From Entonaema liquescens (Eukaryota; Ascomycota; Sordariomycetes; Xylariales; Xylariaceae), in assembly GCA_902805475.1 (NCBI GenBank), contig CADCSX010000007.1, forward strand, positions 2,480,001 through 2,544,000: DNA of 64,000 nt, in the 5' to 3' direction. This document shows, piece by piece, positions 12,611-23,676 of the stretch. The stretch's first letter is position 1; the number at the start of each line of letters is the position of its first letter. The notes beneath the pieces are model-generated. The model had not been told where the DNA came from, searched no databases, and was given only the letters and a program-made list of their open reading frames with translations. The translations under genes and the position numbers were made by a program.

Positions 12611-14160
12611 ATGGCTGCCTCTACGTATGATATACCTCCCTAGTTTCTTGTTCTTGAACGAGCGAGACAAAAAAAATCCGGTCCTATGGATTTTGCAGAT
12701 TGTCGTGGTCTTCTCGGCTGAGTTTGCGTTGTGTTCTCCTAAACACCTGAAAATGGTGCAAAGAGGCATCGCATACCAGCTCGATCTTTCCTAGGTTTCT
12801 CCCTCTGTTTTTCAGGCTTGAAATATAGCTTGGATGCTTAGAGATGTTGCTCTGGGGTGTTGGAGATGAAGGCTTAGTCCTTCTCTCTTAAATTCATCTG
12901 CCGCTTTCACTATCAGCGGACGGTCAAGAAATTGCTGTCCATCTAGCTGGTATATAGCGAGCACATCTCTTGGATTTAGGTCCGAGGCGTTGTCGGATGA
13001 GAGGGAATGCTTTGAACATGGCAATAATTCTCCACAGAGGTTATAGGCTCAAGCATCTCACCGATTAAATATTTCCCACCGAGTTAGCTACCGCTGAGAA
13101 TGTCGCGTACAGTCGGCAATTCTCCAACCGGCGCTCTATTCATGCATTTATGTATGATTGTGGACTACGTACTAATCTGAGTTGAATACAGTTCCGTTCC
13201 CACTAAGGACCAGGTCCTCGTCCCCGAGACCCTTCTCAAGAAGCGCAAGAGCCAGGAGAAGGCTCGCGCTGAGAAGTCCGCCGAGCTTGAGCAGCGCAAG
13301 AAGGTTAGTCATTTCTATTAATTGGAAATTGAGATAGCGACGTGATGCATAAAAACCACTTGCAACTAGACAAGGTCGATGCTGTTGCAAAATACCATCT
13401 TTCGGGTCTGATCGACAAATCAATACATACATTGTTATAAGCCTTTATATGCATGGATTGCAGACTGACATTGTTGTGCAGCTCAACAAGGAGAAGCGCT
13501 CCGTCATCTTCAAGCGTGCTGAGAAGTACGTCAAGGAGTACCGTGATGCCGAGCGTGAGAAGGTCCGCCTCAACCGCCTCGCCAAGCAGGAGGGCAGCTT
13601 CCACGTCCCTGCTGAGGAGAAGTTGATCTTCGTTATCCGAATCAAGGGGTATGTTTATACTGGCGTATCTTAACTTACATATTTACTAACGAAAGAATAG
13701 TATCAACAAGATCGCCCCCAAGCCCCGCAAGATCCTCCAGCTTCTCCGTCTCCTCCAGATCAACAACGGTGTCTTCGTCCGTATTACCAAGGCCACCGCT
13801 GAGATGATCAAGATCGTCGAGCCTTGGGTTGCCTACGGTTATCCCAACCTCAAGAGCGTTAAGGAGCTCATTTACAAGCGCGGATACGGAAAGATCAACA
13901 AGCAGCGCATTCCCCTCACCGACAACTCCATCATCGAGGAGAACCTTGGCCAGTACGGCATTGTCTGCATTGAGGATCTCGTCCACGAGATCTACACTGT
14001 CGGCCCCAACTTCAAGCAGGCCTCCAACTTCCTATGGCCCTTCAAGCTCAGCAATCCCAACGGTGGTTTCCGAACACGCAAGTTCAAGCACTTCATTGAG
14101 GGTGGTGACCTTGGTAACCGGGAGGACAAGATCAACGCCCTCATCCGACAAATGAACTAA
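12611..14160 (+). CDS. rpl7: 60S ribosomal protein uL30 (RPL7)
   Basis: Large-subunit ribosomal protein uL30/L7. Four exons encode 250 residues: 12611-12624, 13192-13303, 13482-13648 and 13701-14160. The first exon codes only five residues, common in fungal ribosomal genes; the first intron is long (567 bp) and has a TACTAATC-like branch point just before its acceptor. Protein landmarks are VPTKDQVLVPETLLKKRK, FKRAEKYVKEYRDAEREK, RIKGINKIAPKPRKILQLLR and the C-terminal GGDLGNREDKINALIRQMN. The length matches the family. The second intron hosts a C/D box snoRNA (see 13337-13416), paralleling yeast RPL7A and RPL7B, whose introns carry snR39 and snR59. Confidence 0.97.
13337..13416 (+). ncRNA. 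Intronic C/D box snoRNA, snR39b-like, targeting 25S rRNA
   Basis: Inside RPL7 intron 2 there is a C-box-like GTGATGC (13342-13348, one mismatch to RTGATGA) and a perfect D box CTGA (13408-13411), 60 nt apart. Just upstream of the D box lies ACCATCTTTCGGGT (13394-13407), complementary to the conserved 25S rRNA stretch GACCCGAAAGATGGT. Counting five bases up from the D box places the modified base on the G of CCCGAAA, which is yeast Gm805 (snR39b) by numbering recalled from memory; snR39 and snR59 target the neighbouring Am807. Possible internal D' (CTAG) and C' (TCGATGC) boxes lie between. The closing stem is weak, about 3 bp, so exact ends are approximate. Confidence 0.82.
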
Positions 14161-14803
14161 ATTTAAGGGTCAAGGGTTATTAAATGGGTCTGGTTTTACG
14201 GGGTTTGCTTCTGTGCATGGTTCACGGCGTTCATAAAAGCTTCGGATACTACCAATGAGTGAATTGAGACTTTATGATCATGGCAACCCCATACCTTCGT
14301 CTGTCCCCCGTTATTTAGTTGTGAAAAGTAGTGTGCTCTCGTGAAGTCTGCTAGAATTATGACATGATGTCTTCTCAATACCAAACACTTCTTAACCCGT
14401 ACTACGTCGCTCTCAGGTATCAAGTCAGTATAAGACCAATGATAATAACATATTATGTTATAACCAGAAGTCAGTAATTCTAAGTGAATAGTGATATTAT
14501 TGAGTTCACTAGTACTATATGTGACCACAGCATTAATAAGCCCGCTGTCGCAAAGGAGTTGGGATTCTAGATTATGCAATTAGGGTATTCTATGTTGGCA
14601 CCTGTGGCAATAAACATGTTATAGTAGTAGAATATACAACTGCCTCCCAAAAAGAAGCATGATGCCACCTCGAGTTCTCCACAGGACTCTGCTCTTCTAT
14701 CCCAATGTTCTATGCCAGCCTTGAATAGCAAATGAATATACACCAAAACTCTCGTCCACCAAAGTACTATGTATAAGTCGGCAAGGGACCGAGATAAAAG
14801 ATA
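14161..14803. other. Convergent 3' flanks of RPL7 and the ISA2-like gene
   Basis: 643 bp between two stop codons that face each other. No gene is supported; it should contain both 3' untranslated regions. Confidence 0.55.
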
Positions 14804-15824
14804 CTATATCTTGATGTCGAAGCTAGTACCGCATCCGCAACTACTCGTAGCAAGCGGATTATCCACGATCTTGAACTGGCTCCCGATCAGCTCCATGGTG
14901 TAGTCGACCTTGCTCCCCTTCAGCAGCTCGAGGCTCGGCGAGTCGAGGATGATCTTGGGGGTTCCGGGGCTCGGCAGGTCCTTCGGGGGTTCCGCGCCGA
15001 CGGAGGGAGACGGTTCGGAAGAGGACGAGGGCGCCGAAGGGTCGGAAGAGGACGCGGGGGCTCGTCTTTCACGAAGGCGAATATGGTGTCGTCTTCCCCG
15101 ATGCTGGGCGCCGACGGCGCGGCGCTGGTCGTTGTGGAGGGGGCGACTTCGGCGGCGGTGTTATGCCCCTCTGTGCCGGCGGGGGAGGGAGGGGTTGAGG
15201 AGGTTTCGGGGGGTGGGTGCGACGCCGTGGCTGAGTCGGGGGTGGAGGGTAGTGAGGGCGGGAGGGTGGTGAGGGACATGAGGTATTGGAACCCGTGGCA
15301 CCCGCCGGATTCGACGGAGATGCGCAGCGCTAAGTTGGGGTTCTTGTCTTTGACCATGATTTGGGAGAGTTTCTATTTTGGAAAAAGCGAAGGGAATTTA
15401 TCAGCTAGCTATTTCGAAAGGCAGTGGGGATGAGGAGACTCACGTTGGCGGCGCGCGGGGTGATTTCCAGCAGCATGTCGTTCCCATCCTCATCTTTCTG
15501 CGGGTTATACACGACCTGCGTCTTGCGCCAGGGCGCCGTGGCACTAAAATGCCTTCGCACAGCGGCATACGGGGCGGCATGCGTGATGAGGTTCCGGGTT
15601 CGGGAGTGGGAATTTCGCGGTCGGCTGCGGATGTCCCGTGCGAGGTGAAATGCTCGGGTCCGCGGCGGCAGCAGGACGTCGAGAATAGAAGTGTTACTGC
15701 TGCTACTGCTACTGCTACTGCTATTACTCATAGGCGATGACGATGCGCATAACAAGCGCACGAATAATCTCGCAGCCGAGGTCGAGGACCCATGTGTGCA
15801 GCGTACGGCGAGCGGAGGCGGCAT
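14804..15824 (-). CDS. isa2: ISA2-like A-type Fe-S cluster assembly protein, with one-base frameshift
   Basis: Mitochondrial A-type iron-sulfur carrier/assembly protein, needed for [4Fe-4S] proteins and for biotin/lipoate synthase function. Exon 1 is 15824-15444 and exon 2 is 15372-14804, with a 71-bp intron (GTGAGT...AATAG). The N-terminus is rich in Arg and Ser as in a targeting peptide and includes a nine-Ser run. The conserved core VESGGCHGFQYLMSLT holds the first ligand Cys, and the C-terminus SSCGCGTSFDIKI holds the other two. A long Ser/Pro/Thr linker splits the fold, as in fungal Isa2. The reading frame is broken: the first part is open through EDDTIFAFVKDE, and the rest, a Ser/Pro linker followed by PKIILDSPSLELL, is one base out of frame. 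One missing base near 15055-15063, beside a run of five G (+ strand), explains this. Assembly error or real lesion cannot be told apart here. Confidence 0.85.
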
Positions 15825-17382
15825 TTTCGGAGTTGGAGGTTTAAAGTTGAGTGGTAGCGGAAACCGGAAGAGATGCGGGCGTTTCTAAGCAAGATATTTT
15901 TTTTCCTTTTTCTTTTGGAGGTGGGATGATGTCAAGGGTCAAATTTAAGCTCGGGTGAAAAATGGCACAGAAACTCAATTGTATTAAGTGCTGAGTGTCC
16001 CTAAAGGTTGCTGTATTAGTAATTAGATAGCCAATTATGTAACTGCGATTGTAAATGCAGGAACGTTGATTATAGTTCGTGATTCACCTTGGACAGGTGA
16101 GGATTCGGTTAAGAGACTATCTACTATCTTGATATAGTAGCTAACTGTTATGCATTTGAGAGGGACATTATACAAGTAGGTACCAGTGAACAAATCCATA
16201 CCTATCTTTCGCTTCTTCAATCTTCAAGAGTACATATGTTCTGACTTCACTATTGTCAAGATGTGTTGACTTATACGATATGTACTATGTACGAATGACA
16301 AATACATATGAATAACCACATGGATGTATAAGACTTTCTCCAACTCATCTCCAAATTCAAGATCCATCTCATTGGAGATACGTTATCAAATTCCAATCTC
16401 ATATGAGAAAAGATGGTATCCATGTGTAGAGGAGGGGAGAATCCTCGAAGCGAAAGATGCTCTCCAAATACCCATACTCACGCAGGTAAAGAGGAGAAGC
16501 GAACCCCCATTCCAACCATCAATAAACATCATCAAGTACTATATTGACGCTCGCTTTAGTCTCCCAAAATAAGAAAGACCCCTATCCCTCGCATCTGGAC
16601 CCTTAAACGATCATATCTCAATCAGGCATCCCGCCGTGGCTATTATCCAACTTTACTGCGACGTCGACGGTCTTGAATATAACTCATCCCGCGTCCAGCA
16701 AACGAGATATATTTCAAGGCATCTCGGCGTTTGCTGTCGGCGATTACGTGCTAGCAACGAACAAGCTCATCAGAGACAAAAATTTCTTATCGACCGCGTC
16801 TAGCCTATGTAGTTAAGACACCCAGGGAGGAATGTATGATGCGTTATTGACCCTTCTAGCGTGCATCGCTCCCGCCGGAAACAGGTCGTTCCGCGGGAGT
16901 ATCGAGTCCATATGCAGGGACGAAGATACCTTGACGGGGCGCGGCCTACGTGCCGGACATGGATTGAATTGGGGCACTTTATGGCCGTTCACTGTTAAGC
17001 ATATCTCTCCTTTTACCCGCGATCCAGTACCACGACGTTCCTTATTTTGCCGGCTATATGGGCGTCTAGCTTCCTAGCATCTAAACAACCCTCCGTCCCC
17101 CCCCACGAACAGGGTCCGCCTCTCCAAATATATTGTCTGCCGGACGAACAGGAAACATCCTGGACGTTGGACAGTTTTGATTAAATCTCCTACCAGAGAC
17201 AGGGTTTCGAGCGGAGGTATTTGGAATCAAGTGGTAGACACTAAGGGGTTACAAAAGAGCTCTTACGCCCTGCTGGTTTAGACGTCGTGTGAGATACGGA
17301 CTTGGATATAAGCGCCTCGACCACTCTTCTCTTGCGACTAGGATTTACTCTTTACCTTTAATCACCACTTCGTATTAGCAAA
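15825..17382. other. Intergenic region upstream of the ISA2-like and LPMO-like genes
   Basis: 1.56 kb with no supportable gene. It serves as promoter for the - strand ISA2-like gene on the left and the + strand LPMO-like gene on the right. A TATAAG at 17307-17312 lies about 70 bp before the LPMO-like start and is a plausible TATA box. Confidence 0.5.
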
Positions 17383-18082
17383 ATGTACTCGCAACTTCTT
17401 CCCTCGCCGCCCTCGCCGCCACCGTCTCCGGCCACGGGCTCATCACGAAGCCCACTCCCCGCGGCCCAGGCGACGCATCGTCCGCGGCATGCGGATCCTC
17501 TGTCGTCGCCAACATCAAGGGCGACCTGACCTCGCACGTCGAGGGCTCCCCGAGCTCGCGGCCAAGGACACGGGCTACCACGGCGAGCTGTGCAACCTGT
17601 GGCTCTGCCGGGGCCTGCAATACGCCGACAACGCGGCCAACGTGCAGGCGTACAAGCCCGGGCAGAAGGTCACCGTCGAAGTCCAGCTGACCATCCCGCA
17701 CGTCGGCGCCGCCAACGTCTCCATCGTCGACACCAAGACCAACACCATCATCGGCGAACCCCTGCTTAACTGGCCCTCCGGCTACGCCGACGAGCGCCAG
17801 TTCTACAACCACGAGACCCCTGCAAACCAGACCAAGTTCGATGTTATCATCCCCGAGGACCTTGGCTCCAAGTGCGCCGACGCCGGTAATTGTGTAAGTT
17901 TTCCTTTTAATGAAATATCATCCTTGGAGTTATGGTCCAGTTATATATATATATATATATATATATGTATACAAATAGACAAAATATGACTGACATGGCT
18001 TGCAATATAGGTTATCCAGTGGTGGTGGTACGGCACCGGAGCGAAGCAGACCTACGAAAGCTGCATCGACTTCACTGCGTAA
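17383..18082 (+). pseudogene. Secreted LPMO-like (chitin-binding type-4 family) gene with two one-base deletions
   Basis: The reconstructed gene encodes about 194 residues in two exons (17383-17893 and 18011-18082), with a 117-bp intron that contains a (TA)n run. A short signal peptide ends ...AATVSG, leaving an N-terminal HGLITKP, so the mature protein begins with His, as required for the copper brace of lytic polysaccharide monooxygenases. A second His occurs in IPHVGAANVSIVD, and Cys pairs occur in ELCNLWLCRG and NCVIQWWWYG. This matches the PF03067/AA16-like fungal proteins; the exact AA family is uncertain. The frame changes twice: once in the signal peptide near 17395-17405 and once near 17540-17550, each fitted by one missing base. 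The rest reads well, so this is a recent pseudogene or a gene with sequence errors. Confidence 0.7.
17942..17966. repeat. (TA)n microsatellite in the LPMO-like intron
   Basis: An uninterrupted TA dinucleotide run of about 12 units lies within the intron 17894-18010. Confidence 0.9.
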
Positions 18083-18623
18083 GGGCCGCTGTATCGATGG
18101 TACGGCGAAACAAAGGAGAGAGGAGTGACTTCGGACGGAATCAATATATGAACATAAGAATAGACAACGGATAGATATTTCTTGTAGGAAAATACTGAAT
18201 ATTAGCGCCAGCAAGCAGTCTTCATGTCAGATGTAACTGCCTTATAAGTGTCAATAGCGATAATACCGAAAGCTCATAATGATATCATCCTTATCACAAA
18301 GACTGAAGAGAATTCTGTTTTCAATGTTTTATTCTGTTTATGAGCTACTCGAGGAAATATTTTAGTACTGCAAAAAACAGGACGAAAGCAAATTATATAA
18401 AGCGCGGATACTCCTGAACACATCACGGATCGTCCCAAGATATAACCCCAAACCTCCCTATTTTCCCTCGTTACATTGTGTACGACGTTATGTGAAGTAG
18501 CATCCCCGATATTAAGTCGAGTGAGTCGGCCTCCGGGCCATCCTCAATACCTACAGATTTTCACATTTCATCCCACACAATACCCCCCATCCATATCCCC
18601 TTTCCCGACAGTTAATTCACAAG
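18083..18623. other. Convergent 3' flanks of the LPMO-like and Mpv17-family genes
   Basis: 541 bp between two stop codons that face each other. No gene is seen. Confidence 0.5.
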
Positions 18624-19579
18624 TTAGTATGGTGGGTTAGGTCCACCGATCGAAGAGGGAGGAGGGCCGTACTCCGACTCGGGTCGTCCGCCTGCAACGG
18701 AGCCCCCTCGTCCGTCGCCAAAGTGCTTCTTACGCAGGGCAGCAAGACGCTTCTTCTTGGTCATAGTGTTAATATACGTGCCGATGGTGAAGGCGACGAC
18801 GTTAAAGAAGGGAACCCATGCGGCTTCAGGCAAGAAGGCCTGTGCGAAAGCAAGGCACAGCGGGGAACTAATCCAGGATACCTTCATGACCTTCATGAAG
18901 CTGACGCGTACCGTTGCTCGGACCTGGTGATAGGTTCGGGCGCCGGCGATGAGAGCCATAGCGACGAGGTAGACCACGTTTTGGATCGGAGCGACCTAGT
19001 TGATGCACGTCAGTCATGTAGTTAATTTAGAGCGGTCTGGGGAACGTACTATAAGGTTGCTGATAAGAATCTGGAGAATCTTGGCACGGAGACTCGTGCG
19101 GCCCTTGAAGGTTTTCTGAAGACACCAGATCAGGAAGTGACCTAGGGGTGCGCTGACCAGGGCGCCGTATGCCGCCATCTTTGGGACACGGGCCGTGAAA
19201 TAGTTTCCATGCTTGTTGCGGTCTCTGGCTAACCACGACGCGAGAAGCTCTTGGAGACCGGCGAGAGTACCAGCCGTGAGCATCTTAGTCCGTAGCGGGT
19301 TTTTCTCCAGCTGATTGATGTAGGCCTAAGAAAAGCCGAGGTCAGCTCGGTTGCGACTGGGCGGGTCTCGCAGTTAATCATAAAAAAAAGACATACCATC
19401 AAGTAGCCCCTCGTGCCGGCATTTCGTTTGCCTCCAGTGATCGCGGTACCGATCGCTTCGGCGATGGGATGCTTGCCGGTCGTGCCTGGTAGAGGGCCGT
19501 CACGAGGAATGTGCGCGAGGGCGCCGGGCACGGTCTCGGTCGCATGGCGTATCGTATCTTTCTCGATCTTGAGCGACAT
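18624..19579 (-). CDS. Mpv17/PMP22 family organelle membrane protein
   Basis: A 276-residue integral membrane protein of the Mpv17/PMP22 family, whose members sit in the peroxisomal or inner mitochondrial membrane and have pore-like or poorly defined roles. Three exons: 19579-19397, 19325-19050 and 18995-18624, all in phase 0, with introns of 71 and 54 bp. The family core begins with YINQLEKNPLRTKMLTAG, the classic N-terminal motif, followed by four hydrophobic segments (around LISNLI, VYLVAMALIAG, SSPLCLAFAQAFLPEAAWVP and PFFNVVAFTIGTYINTM). The C-terminus is hydrophilic and Gly/Pro-rich after a KKKRLAALRKKH cluster. The usual W-x-P loop of Mpv17 proteins is changed, so it is closer to the fungal PMP22-like branch than to SYM1. 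Peroxisomal location is an inference. Confidence 0.88.
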
Positions 19580-21453
19580 GATCGCCTAATTTTAATCGAT
19601 AACAAATGGTCTAAGTCCGAAAATTCTAAGCAAATTTCGTGTTAGTGATGAAAGTGCGGTCGGGAAAGAATGATGTTCGAAGGTGGACGGCGGGTACTCG
19701 GGACTGTGCTGGTGTCAATTGATTTGTTTACCTTGAGCTGACGGGGGGGCCTCGGTAGGATTATTTCGGATTTCGGACGTGAATTGCAGGCTTTCGCGTT
19801 ATCTATTAAACCAGAAGAATATTCTCGCAAATAGAAGAAACGATAGCTAGCATTATCGATGAAGGCAGAGTCACCGGGAGGGAATTGCGGGTCTTTGGAA
19901 GCTCATCCGTATCGGTCGATTTTTGAAAGATGGACAGTGGACAGCAGTAGCAGATTTGGTGGCAGATTGTGAAAGTGGAAGATGTGGAGGAGGTTGGTGA
20001 GGATGAGGTTGGACAAGGTTGGACAACAGGTCGGGCAAGTCTGGGGCCGCCAGCAGCCATCAAAAGCCAGAAGCACCTGCTGAACCTTGCTGAACCTTCC
20101 TGAACCTTGCTGGGTACCTTTCGTCCTTGCATTTTCATTCGCCCATCCTTCCCTCTCGTTCGCTCTCATTTGCTCGTAAGTCGCGACCAGGAGATGACCA
20201 CACCCCGGTGGGTCCCTTGCTTTTTTAGCAACCATGAACCAAGGGGGATCCAGGGGGGGCTATTTACTGCACGACAGCTGCGATCCATAAAATCCACAAA
20301 ACACTCGGGCTCGATCTATCTTGACCTTGAACGTGCCCCTCTCCTCATTGGTTCGATTAGCCGGTACGTTTGTTCGCCCGCGGTCTGGCTACTGCTTCAG
20401 TAAGGATACACATGTATCTTCCTTTTTGGGTACGCAGCTAGAACCACAAAAAACCACTAAGAACCAAAATCGCTTTACATGCACACCTTGGAGAATATCC
20501 TCTAATTGGTAAGCTAATAGCATATGGAGCAAGAATATGGAGAGCTATCAGGTACGATTACAGTGCCTATCACGCCACTAATGCATTCCCTGTACCTAAG
20601 AAGAGGGAGGGGGAGTAAACTTTAAAAAGACGGTATTATGACAGATGACAGGTGATACCTATCACCGTAAAATAGGGTTTAACCACGCGGCACAACCCAC
20701 GAGCTCGGGAAGTCAAAAGGAAACTTCGGATCGGACAACGTCGTCGGGAATAGCTTCAATATGTAAGTCATTCGGCGCTAGTAGGAATGCTATACAGGAA
20801 GGGAAAGAGTCTAGCTTACTAGTCAATTAGTTAGTAGGTAGTTGCTACTATCTTAATCTAAAGAGCAGCACCTACCTAAACTTTACCCACATACCTATGT
20901 AGGTAGCTTCATCGCATACGTGCATAGAAGTACCTTAGTAGATATACCTATTACCTTAGGCACCTAAAAGGCCCGTACGCACCCAGTCAAAACTAGCAAT
21001 CGGAATAAACATTCGTAATTATTTCATCATTAGTTCTTTAAGCAACCTTGTCTCCCCCATCTATCCACAAATTCGCATCCCCGTTCGTGGGCCTCAAGTT
21101 GTTTAACATTCATTTTCAATTTTAATAACTACAAAGTGCAGAATACAAAGTACATAACTACAGAATTTCCTGAAAACCACTTTCGTTTTTGGTTTCTTTA
21201 CTTTGTATTGTTGCTTTACCAAGTACATATATGGTAGGGTATTTCCCCTATCAATGGCACTTTCGTTCGTATTGACAGTGATGGTAGAAGCTTGGTTGTT
21301 TTGATCAGGCTGTTGTTCAACAACTCGGGTATTCTTTTCGCAGTGAACCAATCGATGCTTTTTCTTTCCCCTTGACACAAAATATCAACATAACAACTTC
21401 TATTCAATATCTTTCTTTTGGTAGTTATATCTTCACGGGCCGGTACTCAAACC
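19580..21453. other. Intergenic region between divergent Mpv17-family and Cys-rich genes
   Basis: 1.87 kb without a supportable gene. It includes a short tandem GAACCTTGCT/GAACCTTCCT repeat near 20085-20112 and several TACCTA/TAGGTA motifs between 20870 and 20970. Promoters of the two flanking genes must lie at its ends. Confidence 0.5.
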
Positions 21454-22959
21454 ATGAACAGAGAATTTCAGCAGCCGGGTCCATCGACCCAGGGGACTCA
21501 GGGAACTCAGGGAAATCAGGGAATCCAGGGAACTCAGGGGGCTCAGTTACCCCCGTGGCGGATGAATCGTGTAACTATAGCTGCGCAACTACCTCAGCGC
21601 CGGCGAAAGGTGGCTCAATGCACTCACCTAACTATGACACGCAATTTCGATCCCGAGATAGTTTGTGTTGTGTGTCATCAACCGGGCCAGTAGGGATGGT
21701 TATGGAGATGCACCGAGGACCGGGAAGTTCTAATCGAAGACGCCGTAGCGAAGCAGCGCCCAGTATGATTTCTTTTCATTGCAATCTCTTTTCCTTGCAC
21801 ATATGATAGTTAACCATCTTGTTCCAGGTGTGTTTCGACCGTCTTGGACTATTATTCTATAATCAGTTGAAGAAGATTCGACCTCGAAGTGCTCGGAGCA
21901 GAGCAGGGGAGTTCAGCATATTCGAAGAGACCACAAGCGAGCAGATAAAAAGCTACGAAACTGGTCAACTTCTCACCATCATTGAGCAGAGAGGCCACGT
22001 ATGTTGATGTTGCCGATATGCGAGGACAATACGCACGCTAACGTGCAAAAATAGGCTCGCCGTGCTGCGCTGGCAGCAACACGCCCTGTCCAACCACCGC
22101 CGGGATTCCTTTTCTTGGAGAGAACAGAACCCTGGGTCCCCAGTGCCGCTGCGGAATGCCGTTTCACATGCTGTCAGAGATGCCGTCCTTCATGCGAATC
22201 CAGGTCCTACCTGAGCCTAGATGGTATCGCGAATGGTGATATACCGCCCACTGCAGCCATTGGCTACGGCTTCCACCGTTTTAAATATAGGCCGGTTATC
22301 CATCCATCCAGACTAGAGAACATTGGCCTGAGAGCCGTACGCTGGGTATGATCTCCCCCTTTCTACCACGCCCTGCATATTGCTAACCCCGGTATCAGCC
22401 AGCAGCGTATGCCATGGATACATCCAGCGAGGCCTCATGGCACAGCTCAGGGGACCGTTCATGGGCAAGATTGTCCATTGTTGACGATGATCGAATGGAT
22501 GAGACTGAGGATGGCGAGGATGTCGAGGATGTCAAGTACATTGAACATGTTGAACACGCTGAGCACGTCGAGCACGTCGAGCACGTCGAGCACGTCGAGC
22601 ATGTTGAAAATACTGGACATGTTGAGCCCATCGAGCCTCAACCCTTAGGAGACAACCCGGCCGCCAAATATACAACCTCGAACAAGCCTATAAGGCCTGC
22701 AAAGGGCAAGGGCAAGGGTACCCTATTAAGCCAGCCCATTTCTCGTAATCAGTCTCAGGAGAATCATGGCTTCACCGTATCTGTTGGATATGCGATGCAA
22801 CTCCTTCCTTCCATACAGGAAGAACAGGCACGTCACCGCGAGCAGAGTTCTCGAACAACCAGGGGGGGCTCGGAAAACCCTCCGGATGTTGACCACGGCA
22901 CAGTAGTCTCGGAAGAAGGTGTCGGCGCAGGACTGTCCGATATGATCACTCAACTATAG
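21454..22959 (+). CDS. Cys-rich hypothetical protein, four exons, with an in-frame TAG
   Basis: Four exons join in phase 0 to 444 codons: 21454-21762, 21828-21998, 22055-22345 and 22399-22959. Introns of 65, 56 and 53 bp have GTATG donors and AG acceptors. I recognise a widespread fungal hypothetical family but no function. Exon 1 has a collagen-like QGT/QGN/QGA tract, then a CVVC pair and a downstream WRC Cys that could bind zinc. Exon 3 holds a Cys cluster (CRFTCCQRCRPSC) followed by YLSLDGIANGDIPPTAA. Exon 4 has repeated HVE units and a polar C-terminus. Codon 80 (21691-21693) is TAG, lying between CVVCHQPGQ and GWLWRCTEDRE, which read as one continuous segment. It may be a nonsense mutation (CAG to TAG fits RIP) or a sequence error. 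An alternative intron ending at this TAG is possible but would delete the CVVC pair. Confidence 0.6.
21481..21546 (+). repeat. 9-bp coding minisatellite (QGT-type repeat)
   Basis: About six copies of CAGGGNAYT-like units encode Gln-Gly-X tripeptides in exon 1 of the Cys-rich hypothetical gene. Confidence 0.8.
22542..22625 (+). repeat. 9-bp coding repeat encoding His-Val-Glu
   Basis: Repeated GAGCACGTC/GAACATGTT-type units encode HVE tripeptides in exon 4. At least four consecutive units are identical, suggesting recent expansion by slippage or unequal exchange. Confidence 0.8.
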
Positions 22960-23676
22960 TCAAAAACGTGTTATCGTTGGAGCGATACCCGGTTGATCCT
23001 AGGCCCCCCCCCCCGGCGCGTCAGGTTAGTTGTAGAGCGTTTGTCTGATATTATAGGATATGGGATGTCTCGCATTGCAACGTTTACTTGGCTCGCTGTG
23101 CAGCTTTACGTGCAAAATACATGGTATTAATCATTGGACAGCAGGTGTAATTACTAGCGATTATGATGAGCGTAATTTTTAATTCTCACGATATGAGCTT
23201 CTACTCCTCTCTGGAACGTCGTGGCCTTGATACCATGTATATACCTCGGTAAGGTGGTAGTATATGCGACTAACCGAAGAATTGATGGTACCTATCGCAC
23301 GTGATACCCTAAGCTTACATAGGTAGTTGCCTAAGTAGGGAAGATCCGAGGGTTTTGTTAGGTTGTCTGGTTGTTAAAGGTCGTTAGTGCGTTTGAGACG
23401 CTGCAATGTTTCATAAGCTTTGCCAAATCAAAACGATGGATCGGTGGTTGGGGTATATCCTAGCATATCCTAGCATACCCTAGCATCCAATTGACTTTTA
23501 ATTGGACCTTGTCAAGTTGAGATTTTCGTAAAGCCTATTCCAATCTTAAAGAGGAATAGTTGATCCGCATCTGGACGCAATGCGGTACATCGTAATATCC
23601 TAGGAGACCTCTAAGGCTCTAACCTTACATGGCTACGAGAGCTATCATAAAGTTTACATCCGACTTCCGATGAATC
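22960..23676. other. Intergenic region upstream of the ketopantoate reductase gene
   Basis: 717 bp with no gene. It includes a run of nine C near 23005 and a 10-bp tandem repeat (tatcctagca, three imperfect copies) near 23456-23487. Confidence 0.5.
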
